DNA from: an uncultured Alistipes sp.
Lineage (GTDB): Bacteria; Bacteroidota; Bacteroidia; Bacteroidales; Rikenellaceae
Direction of reading: 5' to 3'
DNA length: 64,000 nucleotides
Assembly: GCA_900769445.1 (NCBI GenBank)
Contig: CAAGGR010000115.1
Span: forward strand, 62,001-126,000
Shown here in pieces: positions 36,232 to 45,114 of the stretch. Below the pieces are notes generated by a model. The model worked only from the letters and a program-made list of their open reading frames with translations, had not been told where the DNA came from and ran no database searches. Numbering within the stretch: the first letter of the stretch is position 1; each line of letters opens with the position of its first letter. The position numbers and the translations under genes are program-made.

Positions 36232-36768
36232 CTATCCAACGACCACCTCGTCAACCTTGATGTCGTGAGGGTCGTGGGGTAGTGAGTCGAAGATTTGACA
36301 GGCGTAGGCGATGCCGATTTTGTAGGCTCTAAATCCACTGAGGGACATATATTTATCGTAGAAACCGCCACCGCGGCCAAGGCGTTCGCCAGAGTGGGTG
36401 AATGCTCGTGCAGGTACGATGATAAGGTCTATTTCAGCAGGCGAAACCTCCTCGTCTCCAATTGGCTCTTCGATGCCAAACGAGCCTGTCTGCATCTTGT
36501 CGGGGGCGTAGTCGTAGAAGCGCATAACATCGCCTTCAACACGTGGAACAATGATGCGCTTACCCATCTCTAACCAAGCCTTCAAGGCGTATTCTGTGGA
36601 GACCTCATCCTTCATCGAGGCAAAGAGTGCGATGCACATAGCATCGGTGAAGTGGTTGTTTTGCTCGATTGTGGTAAATATTTTTGTGGCGCTCAGACTC
36701 TTTTGCTCAGGGGTTAACTCCTTAATTCTTCTGCGCACTTCGGCTCTGATTTCTGATTTCTCCATCAT
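36232..36768 (-). CDS. fau: 5-formyltetrahydrofolate cyclo-ligase
   Basis: This enzyme converts 5-formyl-THF to 5,10-methenyl-THF with ATP. It has 178 residues. The N-terminal 'KSEIRAEVRRRIKELTPEQK' and the ATP/Mg motif 'IIVPARAFTHSGERLGRGGGFYDKYM' are typical. I chose the ATG at 36768 (or 36765, adjacent), which starts the conserved helix. The longer frame to 36894 would begin upstream of the promoter. Confidence 0.93.
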   Translation of the reverse strand: MMEKSEIRAEVRRRIKELTPEQKSLSATKIFTTIEQNNHFTDAMCIALFASMKDEVSTEYALKAWLEMGKRIIVPRVEGDVMRFYDYAPDKMQTGSFGIEEPIGDEEVSPAEIDLIIVPARAFTHSGERLGRGGGFYDKYMSLSGFRAYKIGIAYACQIFDSLPHDPHDIKVDEVVVG

Positions 36769-36788
36769 ATCTTCACTATTATTCGCTA

Positions 36789-36818
36789 CAAATGTACCAA
36801 AAAATTGCTTTTTCTCAA
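36789..36818 (-). promoter_or_regulatory. Promoter of the cyclo-ligase gene
   Basis: On the minus strand there is a TTG (36816-36818), 19 bases, then TACATTTG (36789-36796), which fits the consensus. It lies 21 bases upstream of the ATG and supports the short start. Confidence 0.7.
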
Positions 36819-36848
36819 TATTTAGGCCATAAAAACTCCCTTTTACTA

Positions 36849-36878
36849 TTGTTATTATATAAACAATTCTTATCTTTG
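36849..36878 (+). promoter_or_regulatory. Promoter of frdCAB
   Basis: There is a TTG at 36849-36851, then 19 bases, then TATCTTTG at 36871-36878. The leader to the frdC ATG is about 90 bases and has no recognised element. Confidence 0.7.
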
Positions 36879-36970
36879 CAGTAATGTTTGCCACTATGCG
36901 CTGTTGGCGGAGGGTGGCTGTTGATAGAGGACAAACTATTTATTTAATATTTTCTTAAAATTTTTACACT

Positions 36971-37684
36971 ATGAGCTGTTTTTTAACTAATTCGTCAGTG
37001 GGAAAGAAGCTTGTTATGAGTATTACTGGATGCTTCCTTGTACTCTTCCTCCTTTTCCATATGTCAATGAACCTTACCATGCTTTTCAGCTATGAGGCTT
37101 ATAACATGGTATGTGAGTTCCTCGGTGCTAACTGGTATGCTCTTGTGGCAACAGTTATCCTTGCGGCAGGTGTAGCGGTTCACTTCATCTACGCATTCAT
37201 CCTTACTATCAACAACTACCGCGCTCGTGGTACTCAGCGTTATGCTGTTACCGTTAAGGAGAAGGGTGTTGCTTGGGCTTCTAAGAACATGCTTGTTCTT
37301 GGTATCATCGTAGTTCTTGGTCTTGGTCTTCACCTTGTACACTTCTGGTCTAAGATGCAGCTTGTGGAGATTATGGGTCATCACGCTGCTGTTGTAGGTG
37401 GCTTGGAGATTGCTGCTACTAATGGTGCTGCTCTTATGATGGTTACATTCTCAAAGTGGTACAACGTTGTTCTTTACCTTGTATGGTTTGCCGCTTTGTG
37501 GTTCCATCTTACACACGGTGTATGGTCAATGTTCCAGACTGTAGGTTGGGCAAACGACACTTGGTATCCACGCTTGAAGTGTGTTGCTAACATCGTTGCA
37601 ACCCTTATCTTCCTCGGTTTTGCTATCGTAGCAGTATATTGCTTCTGCGTTACATCGCCAGAGCTTATTCTATCTCTTATCTAA
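36971..37684 (+). CDS. frdC: Fumarate reductase/succinate dehydrogenase cytochrome b subunit
   Basis: This is the membrane anchor with two b-type hemes that passes electrons between the quinone pool and the flavoprotein. It has 237 residues and five transmembrane helices. Candidate heme-ligand His residues lie in 'LLFHMSMN', 'AVHFIYA', 'GLHLVHFWS' and 'WFHLTHGVW'. This one-subunit b558-type anchor is normal for Bacteroidetes. The three frd genes use codons typical of highly expressed genes (GGT, CGT, CTT). In anaerobic Bacteroidales the complex runs as a fumarate reductase. Confidence 0.95.
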   Translation: MSCFLTNSSVGKKLVMSITGCFLVLFLLFHMSMNLTMLFSYEAYNMVCEFLGANWYALVATVILAAGVAVHFIYAFILTINNYRARGTQRYAVTVKEKGVAWASKNMLVLGIIVVLGLGLHLVHFWSKMQLVEIMGHHAAVVGGLEIAATNGAALMMVTFSKWYNVVLYLVWFAALWFHLTHGVWSMFQTVGWANDTWYPRLKCVANIVATLIFLGFAIVAVYCFCVTSPELILSLI

Positions 37685-37724
37685 TTGACCAATAATTATT
37701 GATAACAATAAAAACTAAATAGAT

Positions 37725-39671
37725 ATGGCTTATAAATTAGATGCGAAAACTCCTGCTGGCGAGTTGGCCCAGAAGTGGAGCAATCATAAGGCTGCTATCA
37801 AGGTGGTGAGCCCTGCTAATAAGCGTAAGTTGGATATTATCGTTGTAGGTACAGGTCTTGGCGGTGCATCTGCAGCTGCTTCACTTGGTGAGCTTGGTTA
37901 CAACGTAAAGATTTTCTGCATCTCTGACTCTCCACGTCGTGCGCACTCTATCGCTGCACAGGGTGGTATCAACGCTGCAAAGAACTATCAGAACGATAAC
38001 GACTCTGTATATCGTCTATTCTATGATACAATCAAGGGTGGTGATTACCGCGCACGTGAGGCTAACGTATACCGTTTGGCTGAGGTATCTAACCTAATTA
38101 TTGACCAGTGCGTAGCACAGGGTGTACCTTTTGCTCGTGAGTACGGTGGTTTGTTGGCTAACCGTTCATTCGGTGGTGCTCAGGTATCTCGTACATTCTA
38201 TGCTCGTGGTCAGACCGGTCAGCAGCTTTTGCTTGGTGCTTATGCAGCTTTGAACAAGGAGATCGCTGCAGGCTCTGTAAAGTCATACCCACGTCATGAG
38301 ATGTTGGATGTCGTTATCGAGAATGGCGAGGCTTGTGGTATCATCGCTCGTAACCTTGTAACAGGTGAGATTGAGCGTCATGGCGCACACGCTGTTGTTA
38401 TCGCTACTGGTGGTTACGGTAACGTATTCTTCCTATCTACAAATGCGATGGCATCTAACGGCTCAGCAGCATTCCAGTGCTACCGTAAGGGTGCTGGTTT
38501 CGCTAACCCTTGCTTCACTCAGATTCACCCAACATGTATCCCAGTACACGGTACACAGCAGTCTAAGTTGACTTTGATGTCTGAGTCATTGCGTAACGAT
38601 GGTCGTATCTGGGTTCCTAAGAAGATGGAGGATGTAGAGGCTATCCGTAAGGGTACTAAGAAGCCATCTGATATCGCTGAGGCAGACCGCGACTACTACT
38701 TGGAGCGTCGTTACCCTGCGTTTGGTAACCTCGTGCCTCGTGATGTTGCATCACGTGCTGCTAAGGAGCGTTGCGACGCTGGTTTTGGTGTTAACGAGAC
38801 AGGTTTGGCTGTATTCCTCGATTTCAAGACCGCTATCGAGCGCCTTGGTAAGGATACTATTAAGCAGCGTTATGGTAACCTCTTCGATATGTATGAGGAG
38901 ATTACAGACGTTAATCCATACGAGCAGCCAATGCAGATCTTCCCCGCTGTACACTACACAATGGGTGGTATCTGGGTTGACTACAACCTTATGACAACAA
39001 TCCCAGGTTTGTACGCTATTGGTGAGGCTAACTTCTCAGATCACGGTGCTAACCGTCTTGGTGCATCTGCTCTTATGCAGGGTCTTGCAGATGGTTACTT
39101 CGTGTTGCCATATACAATTGGTGATTACCTATCTAAGAAGATTCAGGCACCTAAGGTTAAGACTGATACTCCTGCTTTCGATGAGGCAGAGAAGGGCGTA
39201 CGTGCTCGTATCGAGCGTTTGTTCGCTATTAAGGGTAGCCAGTCTGTAGACGATATCCACAAGCGTCTTGGTCTTATCATGTGGGATAACGTTGGTATGG
39301 CTCGTACTAAGGAGTCATTGGAGAAGGCTATCGTAGAGATTCAGGCTTTGCGTAAGGAGTTCTACAAGGATTTGAAGCTTGTAGGCGATAACGAGTCATT
39401 CAACGTAGAGTTGGAGAAGGCACTTCGTTTGGAGGACTTCTTGGAGTTGGGTGAGCTTATGGCACGTGACGCTTTGAACCGTGAGGAGTCTTGCGGTGGT
39501 CACTTCCGTTCTGAGCACCAGACTGAGGATGGTGAGGCTTTGCGTCACGACGACAAGTTTGCTTATGCAGCAGTTTGGGAGTACAAGGGTATGGACAACG
39601 AGCCAGAGATGACTATCGAGCAGCTCGACTACGAGTTCGTACACCGTGCACAGCGTAACTACAAAGACTAA
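37725..39671 (+). CDS. frdA: Fumarate reductase/succinate dehydrogenase flavoprotein subunit
   Basis: This catalytic subunit holds covalent FAD and interconverts fumarate and succinate. It has 648 residues. It shows the FAD-binding 'IIVVGTGLGGASAAASLGELG', the flavinylation His in 'RAHSIAAQGGINAA', the substrate-site 'HPTCI' and 'HYTMGGIWVD' and 'GASALMQGLADGYF'. It follows frdC by 40 bases and precedes frdB by 34. Confidence 0.97.
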   Translation: MAYKLDAKTPAGELAQKWSNHKAAIKVVSPANKRKLDIIVVGTGLGGASAAASLGELGYNVKIFCISDSPRRAHSIAAQGGINAAKNYQNDNDSVYRLFYDTIKGGDYRAREANVYRLAEVSNLIIDQCVAQGVPFAREYGGLLANRSFGGAQVSRTFYARGQTGQQLLLGAYAALNKEIAAGSVKSYPRHEMLDVVIENGEACGIIARNLVTGEIERHGAHAVVIATGGYGNVFFLSTNAMASNGSAAFQCYRKGAGFANPCFTQIHPTCIPVHGTQQSKLTLMSESLRNDGRIWVPKKMEDVEAIRKGTKKPSDIAEADRDYYLERRYPAFGNLVPRDVASRAAKERCDAGFGVNETGLAVFLDFKTAIERLGKDTIKQRYGNLFDMYEEITDVNPYEQPMQIFPAVHYTMGGIWVDYNLMTTIPGLYAIGEANFSDHGANRLGASALMQGLADGYFVLPYTIGDYLSKKIQAPKVKTDTPAFDEAEKGVRARIERLFAIKGSQSVDDIHKRLGLIMWDNVGMARTKESLEKAIVEIQALRKEFYKDLKLVGDNESFNVELEKALRLEDFLELGELMARDALNREESCGGHFRSEHQTEDGEALRHDDKFAYAAVWEYKGMDNEPEMTIEQLDYEFVHRAQRNYKD

Positions 39672-39705
39672 TTTTTTGGCGTTAAACTTTAATAAGGATT
39701 AAACT

Positions 39706-40449
39706 ATGAATTTTAAGTTAAAGATATGGCGTCAAAGAGACGCTAAGTCACAGGGTGCATTCGAGACCTATGAGGTTAAGAATATCTCAGCGGATACTTC
39801 ATTCCTTGAGATGATGGACATCCTAAACAACGACCTTATCCACGCAGGTAAGGAGCCAGTAGCATTCGACCACGACTGCCGCGAGGGTATCTGCGGTATG
39901 TGTTCTATGCACATCAACGGCCACGCACACGGTCCATCACAGGCGGTTACTACTTGCCAGATGTACATGCGTAAGTTCGAGGATGGCTCTACCATCACTA
40001 TCGAGCCATGGCGTTCAGCTGCATTCCCAGTAATCCGCGACCTTGTTGTAGATCGTGGTGCTTACGATAAGATTTTGCAGGCTGGTGGTTTTATCTCAGT
40101 TCGTACTAACTCAGTACCTGATGGTAACGCTATTCCAATTCCTAAGGCAGATGCTGACGAGTCTATGGACGCAGCAGCATGCGTAGGTTGCGGTGCTTGT
40201 GCTGCTACATGTAAGAACGGCTCTGCAATGTTGTTCGTTGCAGCTCGCGTATCTTCACTTGCTAAGTTGCCACAGGGTCGCGTAGAGGGCGCACGTCGTG
40301 CAAAGGCTATGGTTGCTAAGATGGATGAGTTGGGCTTCGGTAACTGTACTAACACAGGTGCTTGCCAGGCTCAGTGTCCTAAGTCAATCTCTATCGCACA
40401 CATCGCTCGCCTTAACCGTGAGTTCTTGGCTGCGAAGTTGCAGGACTAA
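39706..40449 (+). CDS. frdB: Fumarate reductase/succinate dehydrogenase iron-sulfur subunit
   Basis: This subunit carries three FeS clusters between FAD and heme. It has 247 residues. The 2Fe-2S site is 'CREGICGMCSMHINGHAHG', and the ferredoxin-like clusters are 'CVGCGACAATC' and 'CTNTGACQAQCPKSI'. It is the last gene of the operon. Confidence 0.97.
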   Translation: MNFKLKIWRQRDAKSQGAFETYEVKNISADTSFLEMMDILNNDLIHAGKEPVAFDHDCREGICGMCSMHINGHAHGPSQAVTTCQMYMRKFEDGSTITIEPWRSAAFPVIRDLVVDRGAYDKILQAGGFISVRTNSVPDGNAIPIPKADADESMDAAACVGCGACAATCKNGSAMLFVAARVSSLAKLPQGRVEGARRAKAMVAKMDELGFGNCTNTGACQAQCPKSISIAHIARLNREFLAAKLQD

Positions 40450-40469
40450 TACATATATATAATATATGT

Positions 40470-40505
40470 GTAGGGCTATCCGAAAGTGGGTGGCCCTACT
40501 TTTTT
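40470..40505 (+). terminator. Terminator of frdCAB
   Basis: A GTAGGGC/GCCCTAC stem with an inner CC/GG pair is followed by TTTTTT. It lies 20 bases downstream of the frdB stop. Confidence 0.85.
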
Positions 40506-40664
40506 GCTTTTTGAGGGAGCATAACAAGCGTACGAATAAGACAAAAGTTAATATTTTTATAGCGTAGACTGCAATCATCTCTCTGGATTGGCTATGTAGA
40601 GATACCTCCCAATATTCTGCTATATTGATGCGAATATTATTCCAAGTATTGCGCATTCTATCCC

Positions 40665-40695
40665 TTTGTTTACCTTAAATTACACAATACTTTTG
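40665..40695 (+). promoter_or_regulatory. Promoter of the short-chain dehydrogenase gene
   Basis: There is a TTTG at 40665-40668, then 19 bases, then TACTTTTG at 40688-40695. The ATG follows at 40728. Confidence 0.7.
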
Positions 40696-40727
40696 CAGCG
40701 TGATAAATGCTTAAATGTTAATTGTGT

Positions 40728-41738
40728 ATGAATAATGTCGTTTATTTGGTAACAGGAGCTGCGGGATTCTTGGGTAGCAATATTTGTGCTCAGCTACTTG
40801 AGCGAGGAGAAAAGGTGCGAGCCTTTGTTCTTAATGGAGACAGGAGTGTTGAGTATCTTCCCCAAGATGTTGAGATTGTTTATGGCGATCTATGTAATAA
40901 GGAGTCGTTAAGAGGCTTTTTTAAGGTTGATGAGGGAGTTGAGACGATATGTATTCATGTGGCAAGTGTAGTAACTGTAAATCCGAATTATCGTAAACTT
41001 GTTTTGGATGTCAATGTCGGAGGTACTGAGAATATTGTAGATATGTGTTTGGAACATCCTGAGTGCAGAAATCTTGTCTATGTGAGTTCTACAGGCGCTA
41101 TTCCCGAGAGACCGCATAACGAACTTATTAAGGAGGTTGCAGAGTTTGATCTTGATAAGGTTGTTGGTTGGTATTCCAAGAGTAAGGCTATGGCAACAAA
41201 TAATGTGTTTACAGCGGTAAAAGAGAGGGGTTTGAAGGCTTGCGTTGTATATCCTACAGGTATATTTGGCCCTAATGATTATGCTTTAAGTGAAACAACA
41301 TCAACTATAATCAAGATTATTAAGGGTGATATGCCTATAGGTATAGATGGCTCGTTTAATATCGTGGATGTTCGTGATCTTGCTGCTGGATGTATTGCCG
41401 CTGCTGATAAAGGTCGTGTTGGAGAGGGGTATATTCTCGGCAATGAGGTTGTTAAATTGAAGAAGTTGAGTAAGATACTTCATAATAGCTTGGGTTGTAA
41501 GCCTATAAAGATGTATCTTCCGATTTGGCTTGCTGAGTTCATCGCTAAAAGAATGGAGAAAAAGGCTGCTAAGAGTGGAGAAATGCCTATGATGACAACA
41601 TTCTCGGTGTATAATCTAAAGCGAAACAATCGTTTCGATTATAGTAAGGCGGTAAAGGAACTCGGTTATAAGGTAAGACCAATAGAGCAGACACTTATAG
41701 ATGAAGCTAACTGGTTGCGTGATAACGGACTTATCTAA
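40728..41738 (+). CDS. NAD-dependent epimerase/dehydratase (extended SDR)
   Basis: This 336-residue protein has the Rossmann motif TGAAGFLG (residues 9-16), 'VYVSSTGAIPE' and the catalytic 'GWYSKSKAM' (YxxxK). It resembles dihydroflavonol-4-reductase-like oxidoreductases. The substrate is unknown. I chose the ATG at 40728 over the TTG at 40722 as the last good start before the Rossmann strand. It is a single-gene unit, with DNA somewhat AT-richer than frdCAB. Confidence 0.88.
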   Translation: MNNVVYLVTGAAGFLGSNICAQLLERGEKVRAFVLNGDRSVEYLPQDVEIVYGDLCNKESLRGFFKVDEGVETICIHVASVVTVNPNYRKLVLDVNVGGTENIVDMCLEHPECRNLVYVSSTGAIPERPHNELIKEVAEFDLDKVVGWYSKSKAMATNNVFTAVKERGLKACVVYPTGIFGPNDYALSETTSTIIKIIKGDMPIGIDGSFNIVDVRDLAAGCIAAADKGRVGEGYILGNEVVKLKKLSKILHNSLGCKPIKMYLPIWLAEFIAKRMEKKAAKSGEMPMMTTFSVYNLKRNNRFDYSKAVKELGYKVRPIEQTLIDEANWLRDNGLI

Positions 41739-41820
41739 TTTAGCAATATGATGTTGCTATATATCCCGCCTACGAATATATAGGTTTTGATATGGGTGGT
41801 TGATAAAAATAGCAAACAAC

Positions 41821-41867
41821 AGAGTGGCGTACGAAGCGAGCATTGCTCCTACTTCATACGCCACTCT
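41821..41867. terminator. Long hairpin between convergent genes
   Basis: AGAGTGGCGTA pairs with its complement, then after one mismatch GAAG/CTTC, with an inner GAGC/GCTC helix. The position between two convergent ends favours a bidirectional terminator, although T runs are weak. Confidence 0.6.
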
Positions 41868-41907
41868 CAGTTATATAGCATCTTTGTTCGATACTCTATG
41901 TGTTGGC

Positions 41908-42087
41908 TTACTTCGCTGGCGCCCACTTACAACGCACTGGCGATACAATTGCGCCCTCCTCCTTAAGCTCCTTCATAGCCTTGTCTACCTCCTTACGGTC
42001 AAGACCACTAAGCTCTGCAATCTTACCTGCGTTCATAGGCTCACCAGCCTCTACCATTGTTGCCAATACTCTCTCCTTTGCATTCAT
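41908..42087 (-). CDS. Small winged-helix-like regulator
   Basis: This 59-residue protein (MNAKERVLATMVEAGEPMNAGKIAELSG...) reads as a minimal winged helix. Helix 1 is followed by 'KIAELSGLDRKEVDKAMKELKEEGAIVSP' (helix-turn-helix and wing start), ending 'VRCKWAPAK'. Short proteins of this form are common in Bacteroidales. DNA binding is inferred. It lies 23 bases after the Cys-rich gene and shares its promoter. Confidence 0.75.
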   Translation of the reverse strand: MNAKERVLATMVEAGEPMNAGKIAELSGLDRKEVDKAMKELKEEGAIVSPVRCKWAPAK

Positions 42088-42110
42088 ACTTTTAATGTTT
42101 TTATTAGTTT

Positions 42111-42317
42111 TTAGTAATTATAATTTCTTAACTCAAGTGTTATCTCTCGATATGATCTGCGACCTTCGATATACTCCTCGTAGACTATCTCTGCATCACG
42201 CCCTCTGAGCATATTGCACTTGCCACATAGCTCGCAGCTGCACATACATCGCCATCTATCCTGTACATACTCTAACCGCTCCTCGCGAGTGCTATTCTCA
42301 ACCTCTGGCGCAAACAT
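42111..42317 (-). CDS. Small Cys-rich conserved protein
   Basis: This 68-residue protein has four close Cys in 'RWRCMCSCELCGKCNMLRG', a likely metal or FeS site. It then has a helical 'RDAEIVYEEYIEGRRSYREITLELR'. Similar proteins occur widely in Bacteroidales without a known function. It is the first gene of a two-gene unit with the winged-helix-like protein. Confidence 0.7.
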   Translation of the reverse strand: MFAPEVENSTREERLEYVQDRWRCMCSCELCGKCNMLRGRDAEIVYEEYIEGRRSYREITLELRNYNY

Positions 42318-42359
42318 ATCTACCTATCTTTAGTCCATCATATCTCTTGTTTTCTGTTG

Positions 42360-42389
42360 CAAAAGTAATACAAATTTCTATAAGTGCAA
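42360..42389 (-). promoter_or_regulatory. Promoter of the Cys-rich / winged-helix pair
   Basis: On the minus strand there is a TTG (42387-42389), 19 bases, then TACTTTTG (42360-42367), 42 bases upstream of the ATG. Confidence 0.65.
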
Positions 42390-42443
42390 ATCGGAAATTT
42401 TGATTAAGTTATAAGCTTAGCTTATGTAGGCGTATAAATAGAA

Positions 42444-42474
42444 GAGAGGCTATCCACACATTGGATAGCCCCTC
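42444..42474 (-). terminator. Terminator of pheT
   Basis: A 12-bp stem with one mismatch (GAGAGGCTATCC with GGATAGCCCCTC) and a 7-base loop lies 24 bases downstream of the pheT stop. A TTCTATTTAT stretch follows on the minus strand. Confidence 0.7.
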
Positions 42475-42498
42475 AATCAGAATATATGTAGTATTCTA

Positions 42499-44964
42499 CT
42501 ACTTACGAATCTCTGCGCCAGCCTTCTGCTCCAACTGAGTCTGAAGGTTTGCCATAGTGCGCTCAATCTGCTTATCGGTAAGAGTCTGGCTCTTATCCTC
42601 AAGGATAAAGCTCAAGGCGTAAGACTTCTTGCCCTCTGGGAGCTTGTCGCCCTCGTAAACGTCGAACAACGATACCGACTTAAGCAACTTCTTCTCTGTA
42701 GCAAACGCAATAGAGCGAAGCTGTGAGAATGTAACACTCTTATTTACAAGGAGTGCCAAGTCGCGCTTAACCTCAGGGAACTTCGAAAGCTCCTTGAACT
42801 GCACCTTCGACTTCTTGGTCATCTTGATAAGCTGGTCGAAGTCGATTTCGGCGAAGTATACCTCCTGCTTGATATCGAACTTCTTGCGTACGATAGGCGA
42901 TACAACACCCATGCGCAATACCTCCTTAGGTCCCTGCTTAAATACGATAGCATCAGCATATAGGTCGCAATCGAGGCTCTCGCACTGCAAAGAGTAGAGG
43001 TCGATGCCGAAGCGCTTCAAAAGCTTCTCAACCATAGCGCGTAGTGTGAAGAATGATGATGCCTCAGCCTTTGAGTTCCACGATAGCTGTGTTGCAAGAC
43101 CAGTAACGGTGATACCGATGCGGTAGCTCTCCTCGTACTTAGCAAGGGCATTCTCCTCCGATGCCTTCTCCTCAGCGAATGCGTAGCAGTTACCCACCTC
43201 GTACATCTTGAGATTACCGTTACGGCGGTTAACATTAAGCTCCACGGCCTCCAAGGCGTTGAACATAAGCGTCTGGCGCATAACATTCAAGTCCTGAGAT
43301 AGCGGGTTTAGAATCTTAACGCAACGCTCCACAGGGTATGACTTGCTCTGCTCGTAGTAAGCCGCCTTAGTAAGCGAGTTCGACATAATCTCGGTGTAAC
43401 CATTAGCCGAGAGGTAGTCCGATGCTACATTTTGCAAACGTGCCTTATCAGGTTTTGGAGCGTATGATAGGGTAGAGTTAACGTGGTCAGAAATCTCGAT
43501 GTTGTTGTAGCCGTATACGCGGAGTACATCCTCGATAAGGTCTGCCTCGCGCTGTACATCCACGCGGTATGGTGGAACAGCCACGTTCAATACCTCGCCC
43601 TCACGGCTTAGTACCTTAACATCCAATGCCTCAAGGATGGTCATGAAAGTATGCTCTGGGATATCCTTGCCGATAAGCTTGCGAGCGCGCTCCAATGAGA
43701 ACTCAAACTCGAAATCCTTCGCTGGGGTAGGGTTGATGTCGATAATCTCAGATGTTATGCGACCACCAGCCAACTCCTGCATAAGCATCGCAGCACGTTT
43801 AAGCGCGTAAACCTGGATATTTGGGTCGATACCACGCTCGAAACGGAACGATGCATCGGTGTTAAGACCGAAACGCTTTGCAGTCTTACGCACCCATACA
43901 GGGTTGAAGTATGCACTCTCGATAAATACATTAACAGTCTCGTCGCTAATGCCTGAGTCCTGACCGCCATATACACCAGCAATACACATTGGGCGCTCTG
44001 CCGAGCAAATCATAAGGTCGTTAGCGGTGAGTGTGCGCTCAACACCATCAAGTGTTACGAACTTCTCGCCCTCCTGAGCCGAGCGTACCACAACCTTGCC
44101 ACCCTCAATCTTATCTGCATCGAAGGCGTGTAGTGGCTGACCAAGCTCAAAGAGAACGTAGTTTGTGATATCCACAAGGTTGTTCTTAGGGTTGATGCCC
44201 GCAGCGCGCAACTCATTCTGCATCCACTCTGGCGATGGCGCAATCTTGCAACCGCTTACGGTGATACCTGCATATCGTGGTGCTGCCTCACGGTTTACAA
44301 CTTCCACCTCTATAGTGCGTGATGTATCGTCAACCTTGAAGCCCTCGACTGATGGGAGCTTGTACTCTACGCGCTCGCCACGACTCTTGAGATATGCTGC
44401 CAAGTCGCGCGCAACGCCGATGTGTGATGCTGCATCTACGCGGTTAGGGGTGAGACCAATACCGATAAGGTAGTCGTCAGCGATATGTAGATACTCCTTA
44501 GCAGGTGTGCCAACAACAGCCTCTGCAGGAAGCTCCATAATACCCTCGTGGTTGCGACCGATACCCAACTCATCCTCAGCACAGAGCATACCGAGCGACT
44601 CAACACCGCGAATCTTACTACGCTTAATCTTGAACTCCTCGTCAGAGTCGATAGGGTATAGCACAGCGCCCACTGTAGCGCACATAACCTTAAGACCCTT
44701 GCGGCAGTTAGCTGCACCGCAGACAATCTGCAAAGGTGCCTCTGCGCCTACATCTACGGTTGTGATGTGTAGGTGGTCAGAATCTGGGTGATCCTCACAA
44801 GTGAGTACCTCGCCTACGACCACACCATTCAAGCCGCCCTTGATGGTCTCTATCTTCTCGAACTCCTCAACCTCAAGACCGAGTTCGGTTAGTATCTCCG
44901 CCATACGCTCAGCAGTGATATCTGCGTCAAGATAGCGTTTTAGCCAGTTATATGAAATGTTCAT
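42499..44964 (-). CDS. pheT: Phenylalanyl-tRNA synthetase beta subunit
   Basis: This is the large subunit of the class II enzyme that charges tRNA-Phe. It has 821 residues. An N-terminal EMAP-II-type tRNA-binding domain (~40-150), B3/B4 editing domain, B5 domain and C-terminal ferredoxin-fold anticodon-binding domain ('FKELSKFPEVKRDLALLVNKSVTF') are all visible. pheS is not in this window. Confidence 0.97.
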   Translation of the reverse strand: MNISYNWLKRYLDADITAERMAEILTELGLEVEEFEKIETIKGGLNGVVVGEVLTCEDHPDSDHLHITTVDVGAEAPLQIVCGAANCRKGLKVMCATVGAVLYPIDSDEEFKIKRSKIRGVESLGMLCAEDELGIGRNHEGIMELPAEAVVGTPAKEYLHIADDYLIGIGLTPNRVDAASHIGVARDLAAYLKSRGERVEYKLPSVEGFKVDDTSRTIEVEVVNREAAPRYAGITVSGCKIAPSPEWMQNELRAAGINPKNNLVDITNYVLFELGQPLHAFDADKIEGGKVVVRSAQEGEKFVTLDGVERTLTANDLMICSAERPMCIAGVYGGQDSGISDETVNVFIESAYFNPVWVRKTAKRFGLNTDASFRFERGIDPNIQVYALKRAAMLMQELAGGRITSEIIDINPTPAKDFEFEFSLERARKLIGKDIPEHTFMTILEALDVKVLSREGEVLNVAVPPYRVDVQREADLIEDVLRVYGYNNIEISDHVNSTLSYAPKPDKARLQNVASDYLSANGYTEIMSNSLTKAAYYEQSKSYPVERCVKILNPLSQDLNVMRQTLMFNALEAVELNVNRRNGNLKMYEVGNCYAFAEEKASEENALAKYEESYRIGITVTGLATQLSWNSKAEASSFFTLRAMVEKLLKRFGIDLYSLQCESLDCDLYADAIVFKQGPKEVLRMGVVSPIVRKKFDIKQEVYFAEIDFDQLIKMTKKSKVQFKELSKFPEVKRDLALLVNKSVTFSQLRSIAFATEKKLLKSVSLFDVYEGDKLPEGKKSYALSFILEDKSQTLTDKQIERTMANLQTQLEQKAGAEIRK

Positions 44965-45011
44965 AATATGTTGTTTTTAATTATTTGTCCAAGCACATAG
45001 CTATAATCGCA

Positions 45012-45042
45012 CAAAGATAGAAAAAAAAAGTGGAAAGGACAA
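45012..45042 (-). promoter_or_regulatory. Promoter of pheT
   Basis: On the minus strand there is a TTG (45040-45042), 20 bases, then TATCTTTG (45012-45019). The leader to the ATG is about 45 bases. No T-box or leader peptide was recognised. Confidence 0.7.
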
Positions 45043-45114
45043 ACGACATTTGCCTGAATATGCAATATATAGTCGTTGTTATCCTTCCCACGTTCTATTT
45101 GTGAGGATATTGGG

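Noticed and set aside
40384..40656. Minus-strand ORF of 90 residues after frdB
   Set aside because: It overlaps the frdB end and the frd terminator, has no promoter or family resemblance, and its composition looks like intergenic sequence.
44965..45011. T-box or leader-peptide attenuator before pheT
   Set aside because: The leader is only about 45 bases and has neither a Phe-rich ORF nor alternate hairpins.
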